From the NCBI GenBank assembly GCA_021399435.1, contig JAJTUP010000042.1:310001-374000 (forward strand): a stretch of 64,000 nucleotides of DNA, in the 5' to 3' direction. The translations under genes were made by a program, and so were the position numbers. Shown piece by piece: positions 52,401 to 61,968 of this stretch. A model generated the notes under the pieces. That model was not told where the DNA came from. It was given only the letters and a program-made list of their open reading frames with translations, and ran no database searches. The stretch's first letter is position 1, and each line of letters opens with the position of its first letter. The DNA is from Diaporthe sp. PMI_573. Lineage: Eukaryota; Ascomycota; Sordariomycetes; Diaporthales; Diaporthaceae.

Positions 52401-55400
52401 TCAAGCTCCATTCTTATGGGGGAGACTTTGCTACGACCTTCCAATCATTGCCTCCAGGCTCGACCATTCCCACAAGGGGAACTCCATCTCGAGCTGATAC
52501 CGTGCCCACAAATACCTCCGAAATGGCCTTACCTACGGACAAGCTGAAGGACATCATCCTAGATTCCATACCCGCGCAACTCTTTGTGACTCTGCCAAGG
52601 ACTGGCGAAATCGTCTGGGTGAACAGTCGTTATCTTGCCTACCGTGGCCAGTCTCTCGCAGAGCTCCATGCCGATCCCCATGCAAGTTTTCATCCAGATG
52701 ATCGCGAGACCTACCTCAAAGCGTGGGGTCGTGCAGTGAAGACGAGCACGGACTTCCAGATGAACGTGCGGATTCGCCGCTTTGATGGGGCTTTTCGATG
52801 TTTCTCGGCAAGGGTTGTCGCGTGCAAGAATAAGCGCAACGAAATTGTGTATCACCTGGGCTCATACACGGACATCCATGAGCAGACCATGGCAGAGCTC
52901 AAGGTTGTCCAGCAGCAGGAAATCGAGGCCTCTGAAGCCAAATACAGATTCCTCGCGAATTTAATCCCGCAGATCATTTTCACCGCCACCGAGGATGAGG
53001 GAATAACTTTTGCCAATGAGCAGTGGCTCGCTTACACTGGGCAGAACGAAGATGATGCCCTGGGCTTGGGATTTATGGACTACGTGCACCCTGAAGATTT
53101 AGCCAAATGGCGAATACCTTCAGGCCAGCATTCTACAGCGCCACCCCTTGGTCGAGCAAGGACGGGGAAGAGAGGCCAAGGAGAAACGCACAAGCCCAGC
53201 AAGCCATCTGAACATCCGAATCCAAAGAACACGGCCCATGCCGAGAGCAACATACGGGGTGTGCATCACCCCCTTTCTCGACAAAATAGCTCGAGCAGCG
53301 ACTCGGTCTATGAACTCCCCTCTGCAAATTTGACCGAGCTAGCCAGGGACGGCGTCGTCAAGCTCGGAACGGATAGCAACGGTAGGTTGTCATACTCTTC
53401 CGAAATCCGGCTTCGTACAAAGACTAGTGAATACCGCTGGCACCTGGTACGCTGTGTCGAGATTGACAACATTGGGAATGGGAGCAGTTCTTACTTTGGG
53501 TCGGCGACAGACATCAACGACCACAAGTTGCTCGAGGCGAAGCTGAAGGAGGCCATGGAATCGAAGAGCCGTTTCTTGAGCAACATGTCGCACGAAATTA
53601 GAACACCACTGATCGGGATCTCTGGCATGGTCAGCTTCCTCCATGACACCACTCTAAATGAGGAGCAGCGAGATTACACAAACACTATTCAAACCAGCGC
53701 GAACAGCCTGCTGATGATCATCAACGACATCCTCGATCTTTCAAAGGTGGACGCCGGCATGATGAAGCTCAACCACGAATGGTTCCATACGCGGGCCCTG
53801 ATTGAAGACGTTAATGATTTGGTCTCGGCCATGGCTATTGCTAGGAGACTGGAGCTGAACTATATCGTCGAGGAGGATGTGCCCGTATGGGTCAAAGGCG
53901 ACAGAGTGAGAATCAGACAAGTGCTTCTGAATGTGATCGGCAATGCTATTAAGTTCACCGACACCGGTGAGGTTTCCAGCCGGTGCAGAGTCAGAACCGA
54001 CGCATCGGGACTCGGTGAGCAGCAGGTCATGCTTGAATTTGCAGTGATTGACACCGGAAGGGGCTTTACCCAAGAAGAGTCGAAGCTCATTTTCATACCG
54101 TTCAGTCAGATTGATGGCAGCAGCACAAGAGCCCACGGCGGCAGTGGTCTTGGGCTTGTTATCTCACGACAGCTTGTGGAACTGCACGGCGGAAAGATGG
54201 ACGGCACAGCTGTGCCGGGAAACGGCGCGACCTTCACATTCACGGCCAAGTTCGGCTTGCCGACTGCGGATGACCACCCCGACGTACCCACCAGCCCAGA
54301 GCTGCCAAAGACTCCTGCGGTCCTTGAGGAAATCCCCACCCAACCATTCCGCCAGATCACCATCACAAAGCACCGCTCCTCATCAGCTGCCAGCCCGAGT
54401 CATGCTGAGCAAGAATCCTCCCCGGCGGTCGCATCCAGCGGAAGCTCGAATCCGTCCGTGACATCGACTGGAACGCGTGTTACGGGAAGATCGTCAATCT
54501 CGTCTGTGAATGTCGGCTTGGCCAGGTTCAGCGAGGCTGCTAGGACCAGTGGGCAGGATCTCACCCAGATGAAGTTGGAAATGCCATCAGGGCGAACTTC
54601 ACCTGGAAAAACGCCAACCCCTGAGAACCCGGGCAAGATCGTGACTGCGAAAGAGTTCCGGCCGCCGATGTTCTTGATTCTGGTGATCTGCCCTCAGAAA
54701 TACAGCCGCGAGGCTACCACTCACCACATTGAGATGACCTTGCCAAAGGATGTGCCTCATCAGATCACTGCACTTGCGAGTGCTCAAGAAGCCAAGCAAC
54801 TGATCAGCCGCGATGACCAGGTCATCTATACACACATACTCATCAACCTTGCCTCTTCCGAAGAGGTCCTAGCACTGCTGAGTGAGATTAGCAGTTCGAC
54901 TTTATTGACAAAGACAAAGGTTGTCCTACTGTCTGATTCTATCCAGCGACAAGCTCTGATGAAGCTTGTTGAGGACCGCAATCTCGCGGACGTGATCTCG
55001 GACAGCAGAGTCACCTATGTTTATAAGCCGGTGAAGCCATCCCGCCTTGCTGTTGTTTTCGATCCAGCCAAGGAAGGGGATATGAGTGTGGACCGCAACC
55101 GGTCTACTGCTCAGAAGATAGTCGAGAGGCAGAAGAAAAGTTATGAGGAGGTTGAAAAGCGAATGGGAAACAAGGGCTACAAGGTGCTACTTGTTGAGGA
55201 CAACCCTGTGAACCAAAAAGTCCTGAAGAAGTACCTGATCAAGGTCGGGTTGGAGGTCGAATTATCCGCAGACGGCGAGGAGTGCACAAACATGGTTTTC
55301 GGCCATGATCATGGCTTCTATTCCTTGGTACTGGTTAGTACCAAAACCCTCGTCTTATTGCTGTGTCTCCTCGGAATATTAACAGCAGGCCAGTGCGATC

Positions 55401-55612
55401 TTCACATGCCTCGGAAAGATGGCTACCAGGCGTGTCGCGAGATCAGAGTCTGGGAAGCCAGGAATAAGCATGGCCATATGCCCATCATTGCACTCTCTGC
55501 GAACGTCATGTCTGATGTGCAGGAGAAGTGTGTCGAGGCAGGCTTCAGTGCCTTTGTCACGAAACCAGTGGACTTCATCGACTTATCAACAGCCTTGTCA
55601 AAGTTCTTTTAG
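49466..55612 (+). CDS. Hybrid histidine kinase with PAS domains, intact
   Basis: A two-component phosphorelay sensor kinase, about 2028 residues after splicing. The start is ATG 49466, preceded in frame by TGA 49460-49462. Residues 1-1020 are largely disordered (Ser/Pro-rich) with a conserved GAF-like patch (VAILSILSPTIPYPSNLR). PAS 1 spans about 1026-1138, PAS 2 about 1156-1352 with a long insertion. HisKA carries the phosphorylated His at about 1376 (MSHEIRTPLIG). HATPase_c has the N box (NVIGNAIKFT), DTGRGF and GGSGLGL. A degenerate receiver (about 1730-1865) precedes the true receiver (LLVEDNPVNQ, Asp in CDLHMPRKDG, ALSAN, TKPVD). One intron (55334-55393) is in frame. It presumably signals through an Hpt protein to Skn7/Ssk1-type regulators. 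No transmembrane helix is evident in the spliced form. The group within fungal kinases is not assigned. Confidence 0.95.
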   Translation: MPRSIPSAEDRDDQFDTRRSPKSLPAPSLEPHENQSGHSDASPTSQGNERAVMSDCPEAAGEGKQPLQDPRILAFSRSGASSYAGGSGKSAGGLASHAREQPTSNPETARSSGDEAASPPESNSPRSSRDSATQLSQYREKLTREIQQQGLGAKPSQAPAQPPHRVSPILEDVAAAAAAATKTPSPMVSSGPSTSSTNASTESNQTIRGGVTPGFVAKTPSYPFPRMASNYGYIPSSLHRPFTTLSPTGAPYDLTSMSAVGTPNHGTSRPQDKILSNSSTPASTITFQPTGAVHPGDDPDFPTPNLYGLALMLSAEPGLEAWWKTVVYIMTVCLKASRLTLSVPADSTDLENVPWGQKATYNARLEDSLSMEYMARDSSLVPSSMGDVSEALSPADDDTLRLQSPTRPHMHTRHSFTAYEEEKEKDTMSAKPRPFFKRPGVLARSRSTYPETTIPHMGLNQQALEEHDAEAPEVAAGWDAPAPEKETQRRVFELLQALDYEADPLIDYQGVTKVLERGRVIALTRSYPYLEDVSQTKAADTRAPGRTHSPEGFRKKGRWVRHDSSTKLSNILSSAHPMRSHPNERRATQNIDKMISEGEPRRPPTPKYEEYEQAPPSPWSQSPAPSPAIRADPKDNPSFTEAIVDESSFDPTQTTPDYTAIGPQEAIGVDNAWTVLHIPLRHPLSKPSSGFKLDTTLMEQRSSRRGKENATDAQKHIDPDAFRKEKQTPVAILSILSPTIPYPSNLRYSLEHLSPHLATSFALCRHYSNLEAEVSRMHHRRPRVAGFGAVDAEGRPITDPAIINYAAPEEAADNSLAGSMTSPSEYSTQSRSVTGTPGGTPGWESAGFGTVMDKRPPVSSPAPAGGDSYFTTKSKANSKPEFSSVIQNRVRRNSSSTTSEKRSSLRLSGGMSIEPGHFSPDINENDTPAESAVKAAEEPAPGASTKKVTGKEALSESKEDKQPETKGARTSFQTPHRHVKLHSYGGDFATTFQSLPPGSTIPTRGTPSRADTVPTNTSEMALPTDKLKDIILDSIPAQLFVTLPRTGEIVWVNSRYLAYRGQSLAELHADPHASFHPDDRETYLKAWGRAVKTSTDFQMNVRIRRFDGAFRCFSARVVACKNKRNEIVYHLGSYTDIHEQTMAELKVVQQQEIEASEAKYRFLANLIPQIIFTATEDEGITFANEQWLAYTGQNEDDALGLGFMDYVHPEDLAKWRIPSGQHSTAPPLGRARTGKRGQGETHKPSKPSEHPNPKNTAHAESNIRGVHHPLSRQNSSSSDSVYELPSANLTELARDGVVKLGTDSNGRLSYSSEIRLRTKTSEYRWHLVRCVEIDNIGNGSSSYFGSATDINDHKLLEAKLKEAMESKSRFLSNMSHEIRTPLIGISGMVSFLHDTTLNEEQRDYTNTIQTSANSLLMIINDILDLSKVDAGMMKLNHEWFHTRALIEDVNDLVSAMAIARRLELNYIVEEDVPVWVKGDRVRIRQVLLNVIGNAIKFTDTGEVSSRCRVRTDASGLGEQQVMLEFAVIDTGRGFTQEESKLIFIPFSQIDGSSTRAHGGSGLGLVISRQLVELHGGKMDGTAVPGNGATFTFTAKFGLPTADDHPDVPTSPELPKTPAVLEEIPTQPFRQITITKHRSSSAASPSHAEQESSPAVASSGSSNPSVTSTGTRVTGRSSISSVNVGLARFSEAARTSGQDLTQMKLEMPSGRTSPGKTPTPENPGKIVTAKEFRPPMFLILVICPQKYSREATTHHIEMTLPKDVPHQITALASAQEAKQLISRDDQVIYTHILINLASSEEVLALLSEISSSTLLTKTKVVLLSDSIQRQALMKLVEDRNLADVISDSRVTYVYKPVKPSRLAVVFDPAKEGDMSVDRNRSTAQKIVERQKKSYEEVEKRMGNKGYKVLLVEDNPVNQKVLKKYLIKVGLEVELSADGEECTNMVFGHDHGFYSLVLVSTKTLVLLLCLLGILTAGQCDLHMPRKDGYQACREIRVWEARNKHGHMPIIALSANVMSDVQEKCVEAGFSAFVTKPVDFIDLSTALSKFF
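55334..55393 (+). other. 60-bp in-frame intron in the receiver domain
   Basis: Donor GTTAGT, branch-like ATTAAC and acceptor CCAG. Removal joins LVL to CDLHMPRKDG, the standard receiver beta-3 strand with the phosphoacceptor Asp. The length is a multiple of three and contains no stop, so the unspliced ORF stays open with 20 extra, mostly hydrophobic residues (VSTKTLVLLLCLLGILTAGQ). Confidence 0.88.
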
Positions 55613-56905
55613 CCTGAGACTCGGTCGGGACGCCAGGCACCATCGAACGTGGCAGAAGCACCAATCACAAAGACACAGTAAACGAATAGTTGTCGCTTGC
55701 ATACTACTGGCGTTACCATTGAGGTAGTTTTATCTACCGGACAGCATTATACGCTTGTGGCCCAAGGAGTTCACGCAGCGAGCTAGCATATTTGATTTCA
55801 TCTTTCTGTATAAATCCCTCTGATACCAATTCACACGAAATTCCATTTTCTTCTTCCCCTATTTACCAACCCGGATACCAGGCGAACAGACATTATTAAA
55901 ATGGGAGAGACACGTGTGGTTCTTGGGCGCACAAGCAGCCTGGAGGAACTGAGGACGAAGTTGTATGGGCAGTGTTCCCAAGCGTTTCAATGTACGTCTG
56001 TGGGACTTGCGACGGCGCGTGGCGAACTTGGTGTCGTCTTCGATTGTGGGATGTCGCCATGTCTTCTCCGACATCGTTTCTGGGCTGGTCAAGCATCGTT
56101 CTTCATCCTGCTACTGATGGTGCTGCCGGCGCTAGGCAGCAGGGACCACTTTCTCGTCGCCAGCCACCGACTGCAGGCATAATTGATGGTTCTCGCCGAG
56201 TCCGGCGCATGCTAGCGAGGCTGGCCATCTTACCTACTTTCCCCAGCGCTTATCGGTTCTTTTCAGAGTCCTCGATGGGAAATCATTTCGGAGTTACGGG
56301 AGGCCGGGGGTACTATCGGACAGAAGGAGGTACGGAGGTTTGGGGCGCTGGGAGGGGCCTTTTTTCTTCGGCGATGCGGAAAATGTTAATGATGTCTGGT
56401 TCTCCATCTTATTCCCCTCCGCGTCCTTCATTCCTCGCACAGGTTAGGTATCATCCGCATTCGTAGTCTGAGAATCAGAATATACCATTGTCGCCGTACA
56501 CACAAAGGGCGGGCCGCCAGTCTGCCCTTTAGATCCATGCGGCACGTGAAGATGCTCTTGTCAGTCCGAGCGAAGCAGCCAAAATCGCGATTCATCAAGA
56601 ATTCAGGCTATTTTCGTAACGTCATATATACTTGTGCTCATTCTACTCGCTATGCCCTGCGCCTGTCCTCTGGGCAATGCTCCCGTCATCTACGCATGTT
56701 CTGTGCTAACAGGTGCTAATCAATCTGGCGGTGATGGTGGTATCTCCTCTCCGCGAATATGTAAACTTTCTGCAAGCTTTCCGTCCTAGCCCGAAACGCC
56801 GAGTACCCAAAAGTAATTCATTTTCGTGACGCACCGTTGTCTAAGTGACAATAAGCTGCAGAAACCACAACCAAGGGGGTCGGATTGGACAGCACCACGT
56901 GCAAC
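55613..56905. other. 3' intergenic region between convergent genes
   Basis: Follows the kinase stop. A 164-codon plus frame (55972-56466) and opposing minus frames show no protein features. It contains the kinase 3' UTR and terminator, not further resolved. Confidence 0.45.
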
Positions 56906-58095
56906 CTAGTAGACGCTCCCCTTGATCGAGCGGTCCTCCCTCTCAGCTCTGTCGATTTCGGCGTCAGACATTTCATCTGCGTCATCCTCATCGTTCCCCT
57001 TCTCCCGTTCGTCGTCCGCGTGTTCGTTCTCGTTGTTGTGCTCGCTCTGATGGTGGTGATGATGCTCCTCGTAGCAGCCCGAGCTGCTGCTCACCGGCGA
57101 GTCCCCCAGCCTGTTAGCCATTGTCCCACGTCCCATGCCCGACTGGTCCCGCTTGCCACTGCCGGGCGCGCTGTCGCCATCGCCGTTGACGTTCATCTCG
57201 GCGACGCGTGACGTGGCGACCTTCAGCCCTAGACTGCTCTGTTTGCGCTGCCTAGCCCCGTCATCCTCGGACGAGTCCGTGTCGCTGCCTGCACAGGACG
57301 TCTGTCCACTGTGTGCGCCGCCAAAATCCCGTCCTCTCAGGAGCGGTAATATGGCCATGGGGGTCTTGCCGTTGGCCGGCGGGCTCTTCATGTCCTGGGC
57401 ACGGAGGCGGCCGTCCACGGAGATGAAGCTCGGCGTCCCGTCTCGGCTAGAAACGGTCTCGTCGCGGGCCTTGGCCACGTCTATCTGCGGTGTGCGGTTG
57501 CGCTCACGCTCAACATCGGAAGACGAGTCATCGTCTTCGGACTGGAAGCGCCTCGCTGCTGGGCGTCGGGTACCGAGATTGGACGATGGCGTGGATGTAC
57601 CGTTTGTGGTTGGCGGCGTGGCAAAGCCAAGAGCAGCCAGGGAAGAACCGGCGCTGACAGTTGTCGTCACTGGCGATGGGGCTGCGGAGAGGTTAGGATG
57701 TACAGACGTACCGTCGCGATGGACCAGGTCAGCGAGGGCGGAGCGCAGCCGGAAGGACTTGTCGTGGGAGCAGCCGTTGAGACAGCCGCCCCATCTCCGG
57801 GGTGGCTTCACAGGCGATTCTGCGGAGAGGGCCTTGTCGAGCTTGGACGTGTCCTTGCTGGCTGGGGTGCCTGTATCGGATTTTTCCTTCTCCCTCTCTT
57901 TTCCTTTCTTTCGCGCCCTTTCCTTGCGCAGTTCCGACCATGTCCGGAGTTTGTTTTCCAGCACGTATTTGCCGCTCTCCTGCTTGTTCATGATGAGAAG
58001 CTCGCAGTGGTTGATATTCCGCAGGTCTTCGAAGTACTTGACGCTGAAGTGGTACCATTTCATGAGAAAGACACGTGACATTAGACCATGGGTCA

Positions 58096-58174
58096 CTGTT
58101 TAAAGTGGTGATCAGTCCCTTTCTTGGATATACTCGGATAGGTTGCATGTCTGAGGATATAGTTGGGGGCATAC
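58096..58174 (-). other. Intron 2 of the Det1-like gene
   Basis: 79 bp, donor GTATGC, acceptor AAACAG. Splicing joins SVCVL to VTHGLMSRVF. Confidence 0.85.
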
Positions 58175-58635
58175 CTAGAACACACACACTGGCGAAGTCA
58201 CCCTCGCCAAATTGCCTCCGGAGACTCTCGTTGAAGCCACTGATACGATCGTAGGCATCCGCGGCGCTCTCACCGTTGGGTATCCTGTAAAAGAAGTGAC
58301 CATAGTCGGCGCGCTCTTGCCACATCCTCTCCATCTCGGCGGAGCATGGCTGGAAGTTTCCAAAGTCCTGCTCGCGAAGTCAAGGCTCTTCGTAGACCTT
58401 GATGTTGTTCCGCTTGAAAGGGGGGGAGGGGGCTCGGCCTCGTCTGAGGTCAGAGTGGCCAGGATCCCCTCGGTGGTCTCCCTCGTGCGGCGGTAGGGCG
58501 AGGTGAAGAAGTGCAGAGTGTCGTCGGCGCGGAGCATCTTGCGCAGGCGCCTGCCGGCGTCGTAGGCTTGTTGCCAGCCATCTTGGGTCAACTTGACGCG
58601 GTGGTCAGGTATGGTCTGGTGGATCTCGCGGTTTT

Positions 58636-58716
58636 CTGCAAGGGGCGAAGGCTACGTCAGGGTCCTGTGGTTGTGGGCCAGGGTAGGCAGGTAGGGGTCT
58701 GGGTCTCCGACTTACT
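58636..58716 (-). other. Intron 1 of the Det1-like gene
   Basis: 81 bp, donor GTAAGT, acceptor TTGCAG. Splicing joins the RHAQSEGN exon to KNREIHQTIPDH. Confidence 0.88.
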
Positions 58717-59351
58717 ATTTCCTTCAGACTGGGCATGCCTGATAAGGATGATGAGCCGAGGCTTCGCCATGGTCAGCTTGCTTGCCTAGCCGGGAAAGAT
58801 TTGGCTAAGTAGAGTGCAGGCGAGGCGAGGCGAGGCAAGACAGGCGAAGGCGAATGTAAATGTGGTGCGAGGAAATGTATGGCACAGGAGGAGAAAAAAG
58901 CAGAGTGGTAGCAAATAGATGGGTGGGTGCGCAGGTGGAGCACAGGGGAGAGGTATATATTGCGCAGGGGCAAGAGGCGATGATCTGTGCAGTTATTTTG
59001 AGACAAAGGCAGTGACTGCGATGGCGAGGTAGGCAAGGCCAAGGTAAGGTGGTGTGGGGGAAAGACAGTTGTGGACAAAGGGTCTGGTTGGCAAATGTCA
59101 TGTGTGGCTAAGGCGAATAGATAGATAGTTGGGCTAGCGGGTTAGAGGAGTAGTGGCAGGTTCAACGGTTGGCTTGTCTTGGCAGACAAGAAAGTGTTGG
59201 GACGGATGAGACGTGATGGTGGCAGGTCCGTCTGTGGGGGGGGGGGACGAAGTCTATTGATGGGATGACAGAGACGAGTGAGCTGGTCTGTTGGACGGCG
59301 CCCTGGTGCTAACGGTGGTTGATGGCCTGAGGGTGAGAGAGACAGCGACAG

Positions 59352-59409
59352 TCGAGACAAGAGACAGACACAGCGACAAGTCGAGACAAGAGACAGACAC
59401 AGCGACAAG
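59352..59409 (+). repeat. 29-bp tandem repeat, two perfect copies
   Basis: Units at 59352-59380 and 59381-59409, starting TCGAGACAAGAGACAG, followed by a partial third copy. Confidence 0.9.
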
Positions 59410-59485
59410 AGACAGAGAGGCAGCTGTAGCCGACACGAGGAGGAGGAGCAAAGTGTGGCAGATGCAGAGGAGCGGGAGTGCGGAG

Positions 59486-59510
59486 TGCAGAATGCAGAAT
59501 GCAGAATGCA
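59486..59510 (+). repeat. Heptamer TGCAGAA x3
   Basis: Three perfect TGCAGAA units plus a partial fourth. Confidence 0.85.
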
Positions 59511-59640
59511 GGTTGGTGGTGCTAAGGGACCAGCAGAGGCGAATAATGTGCGACAGGGCAGCACAGAATTTGCAAGCATCAGCCGGCGGAGCAGCCTGTC
59601 TGCCTCCCGTACGTAGCTAACTGCATTGGTTAATTCTGGT

Positions 59641-61487
59641 CTGGTGCGACTCTGGTTTGCTTGTGATGCGGGAGTGGGTAGTGCGGGCTAGGGGTACGAG
59701 GTAAGGGGGTGCTTGCCCTTTTGCCGCTGTCCGGAGTTACCCCTAGCCAGTTTCGATTTCCAACTTTATTGTTAGCGACGGACTAACCTCCGCAGTAGGC
59801 ACTGTAGTTAAGTCACTCTCACACTCTGGGCATTGGAGAGAGATGGCGCAGTGCATACAGTCAAAGTAATCTGCATCGTAAGGTTGTGCGGACAGCCCCG
59901 TCTCGACGATCGAGGCCAAGACAAGGCAACGCGGGCCAAAGGCCGAACGAACTGATCGTGTCATGGGCCCCGATGCGTCCTGCCGTGATCGCCGAAGTCC
60001 GGAGGAGCGGATCGCATCATTCTGGCCGGCATCATACTTAATAACCTCGCTAATCTAAGGCTGAAGGCTGGAAGGAGCCGGCAAATCGGTTCGGCTATCG
60101 ATCCACCCACCCTTCGCCTTCTAACCCTCTCTGCTTTGTTTCAATCTTCGTTTCGTTTTCAGGCTGGGCTGTCAGGTCTGCGCCCCATTACCTGTTCATA
60201 TCAGGTCTATGCCAAGGGAAGCTGCCATACAAATAAATCTAGAGTACGTATAGTATCCAGGTTTTTGTTTCTACGCTTCACTCCCTGCCAATTGGGACAC
60301 ACAGACAAGAGGGAGAGCCTCTAGTCCGAAAGATATGATCTTTATAAATTAGCAAAGCTCAGATTGTTCTAGGACCGTTGACCCGTTGACTGGCGAAGGA
60401 TGCCTCGGACAGGACAGAAGACAAGGTCTTTTCATGTGTCACTTTCGAGAATGACCTAAACCGCTAACTGTGTTAGGTTTAGCGTTTCTCACAGCAGATA
60501 CATGCGAGTACCGTCAAGTTTGATATGGTAAAATGTTTCAACCTTGCTCATAGTTTGCAAGGGAACAGGGATGGTAGTGCCGGCAAACGGTACGCCTAAG
60601 GAAGCCTGGAGGAACTAAATGAGGCATGTGGGGCAGAACTGGGGCCATGGAGCGGATGCGTCGCTTGTGCGGAGGAGTCGAGGAGTGATGCTATGGGGCT
60701 TTAGTCGAGAGAGAATAAAGAGATTGGGACTCATACGGAGTCAGGGCTCCGTCTCGCGGTAGCGCCAGGGCAACTTGCACAGCATGGCTATTATCCTGCC
60801 AGCAGTCCAACCTCACACCTTGAAAGGTAAGCTTGTTGGGGCAGATCCGGGAGATCATGGTAAACCATTTACCCTCCCAATCCTCTTCCAAGGTTGCTGG
60901 TCGTGCTCCGGCGCTGAACATGGAGAGGAGCAGAAGCAGGCTTGCCTTTTCTTCGCCGTCCGTGCTGAGGAGATGCGGATAGAATTCGGAGACGAAAATA
61001 GACGGGTTAAAAGTCAGAAAAGCCCCAGCCTTGAAGTTGCCGGCGTTTGTGTAACATGTACTAGATGGGAGGATCTTGCATTGTCCTAGGTTGGAGTAGT
61101 AGGAGACGATGAGGTCGCCGCCAACTAGCCCCTGTCCTCTTTTGGTGGGCAGCGGAGGGACGGGCCGTTGCCTGCGTTTTACATACCTTCCATCTACCTA
61201 GTCCACCGGTCCGCATCCAGCTATACACTCCTCGCACAAGAATCTAAGTCTTTAGATGGATGGGACCAATGATCCATTGGGGCGAGGGCCTCGCTCTGCT
61301 GAGGATGCGGTTTCACACGAACAGTTAAAAGACACCCAAAAAAGAAAGGCGGGTGTGGTAGAAATTCCGGAATAAGATGGCCCATCTTCTCATACCTATG
61401 AGGGAGTTTCACTACGACTATAGAGCCGAGTTCCCTGCCTTACTGGCAGGAAGGGACCGGGGGTCTGGTTTGCGTGCCAATCGCGTC
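59641..61487. other. Mostly unassigned, one small secreted-type frame
   Basis: No recognisable gene families. The only frame worth noting is at 60691-60960 on the minus strand, listed separately. Confidence 0.35.
60691..60960 (-). CDS. Possible small secreted protein, start unclear
   Basis: The minus-strand frame reads KASLLLLLSMFSAGARPATL, like the hydrophobic core and cleavage region of a signal peptide. A short mature part with two Cys follows (RICPNKLTF, RLDCWQDNS), ending at the stop near 60691. The only in-frame ATG (60921) lies within the hydrophobic core; an upstream exon or lost start is possible (an ACG precedes GACGGCGAAGAAAAG). No family recognised. Weak evidence. Confidence 0.25.
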   Translation of the reverse strand, partial: DGEEKASLLLLLSMFSAGARPATLEEDWEGKWFTMISRICPNKLTFQGVRLDCWQDNSHAVQVALALPRDGALTPYESQSLYSLSTKAP

Positions 61488-61968
61488 TCAGCAGAGCGAG
61501 GTTCTTGCCCTAAATCGGTCGTGCATCCATCCATCTGGGGAGGTAGGCTCTTGGTCGAACAGTATATGGTCAGATTCATTTTGTCGTACATAGGTGACGT
61601 GCAAGGTGAAGGACCAGTTCAAGTCCTCCCAAATGTACTGTGTAAAGATCCGTCGAGCAGGTTGATTTCGAGGTGCGTCTTGCAGATGGCATCCAAGATT
61701 TCGTCGGTGACTGGCGTGCCACGAGCGAGGCGAACACATTCTTCGGGAGAAGGCCCGATTCAGTCGGCCGCTCGATGGCGGCAGGATCTTGTATCTCTAC
61801 CTTGGAGAAGTTGAGGTATTGGGCTGTTTGGTCCAGCTGGTTATCGTCGATGAAAGATCTTGGCGACATCGTGCGAACATAGCGTGAGGTCGGAAGAGAG
61901 GACCAGCTGGACATAATTGGTGTAGACCGTGATGGGCTTGCCCTCGGTGTCATAGCCAGGCAGCGCTC
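61488..61968 (-). pseudogene. Degenerate coding relic, possibly Argonaute N-terminal segment
   Basis: The minus strand from about 61966 reads LPGYDTEGKPITVYTNYVQL, then SSDLTL, resembling the start of the Argonaute N domain (GYGTxGxxxxLxxNYF). Later segments need frame changes (PEECVRLARGTPVTDEIL). It is cut off at the MITE-like repeat. Identification rests on about 25 residues and is tentative. Confidence 0.25.

Larger units (their letters stand above)
56906..58770 (-). pseudogene. Det1-like histidine phosphatase (phosphoglycerate mutase family), two lesions
   Basis: Exons 58717-58770, 58175-58635 and 56906-58095; introns start GTAAGT and GTATGC and end TTGCAG and AACAG. The protein starts MAKPRLIILIRHAQSEGN with the RHxxSxxN phosphatase motif, then FFTSPYRRTRETTEG, EQDFGNFQPCSAEMERMW, IPNGESAADAYDR, VTHGLMSRVFLMKWYHF and a long variable acidic/His-rich tail to TAG 56906-56908. 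In exon 2 a G run (58420-58426, C run on the sense strand) is one base short for the family frame, and a TGA follows shortly (codon after VYEEP, family Arg, CGA). Either lesion would truncate the protein before the second catalytic block. Fungal relatives include yeast Det1. A double assembly error is possible but less likely than recent loss. Confidence 0.75.
58771..59640. other. 5' flank of the Det1-like gene, low-complexity
   Basis: Purine/GC-skewed tract on the plus strand (GGCGAGGCGAGG at 58820-58840), a G run of 11 at about 59236-59246 and tandem repeats. No gene. Frames on either strand here are low-complexity artefacts. Confidence 0.5.

Noticed and set aside
55334..55393. A transmembrane segment in the histidine kinase receiver
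   Set aside because: The hydrophobic stretch is encoded by an intron with proper splice signals and sits inside a soluble fold.
60060..60110. A tRNA-like GGTTCG...ATCC segment
   Set aside because: The loop length does not fit a T-arm and no acceptor or anticodon stem could be drawn.
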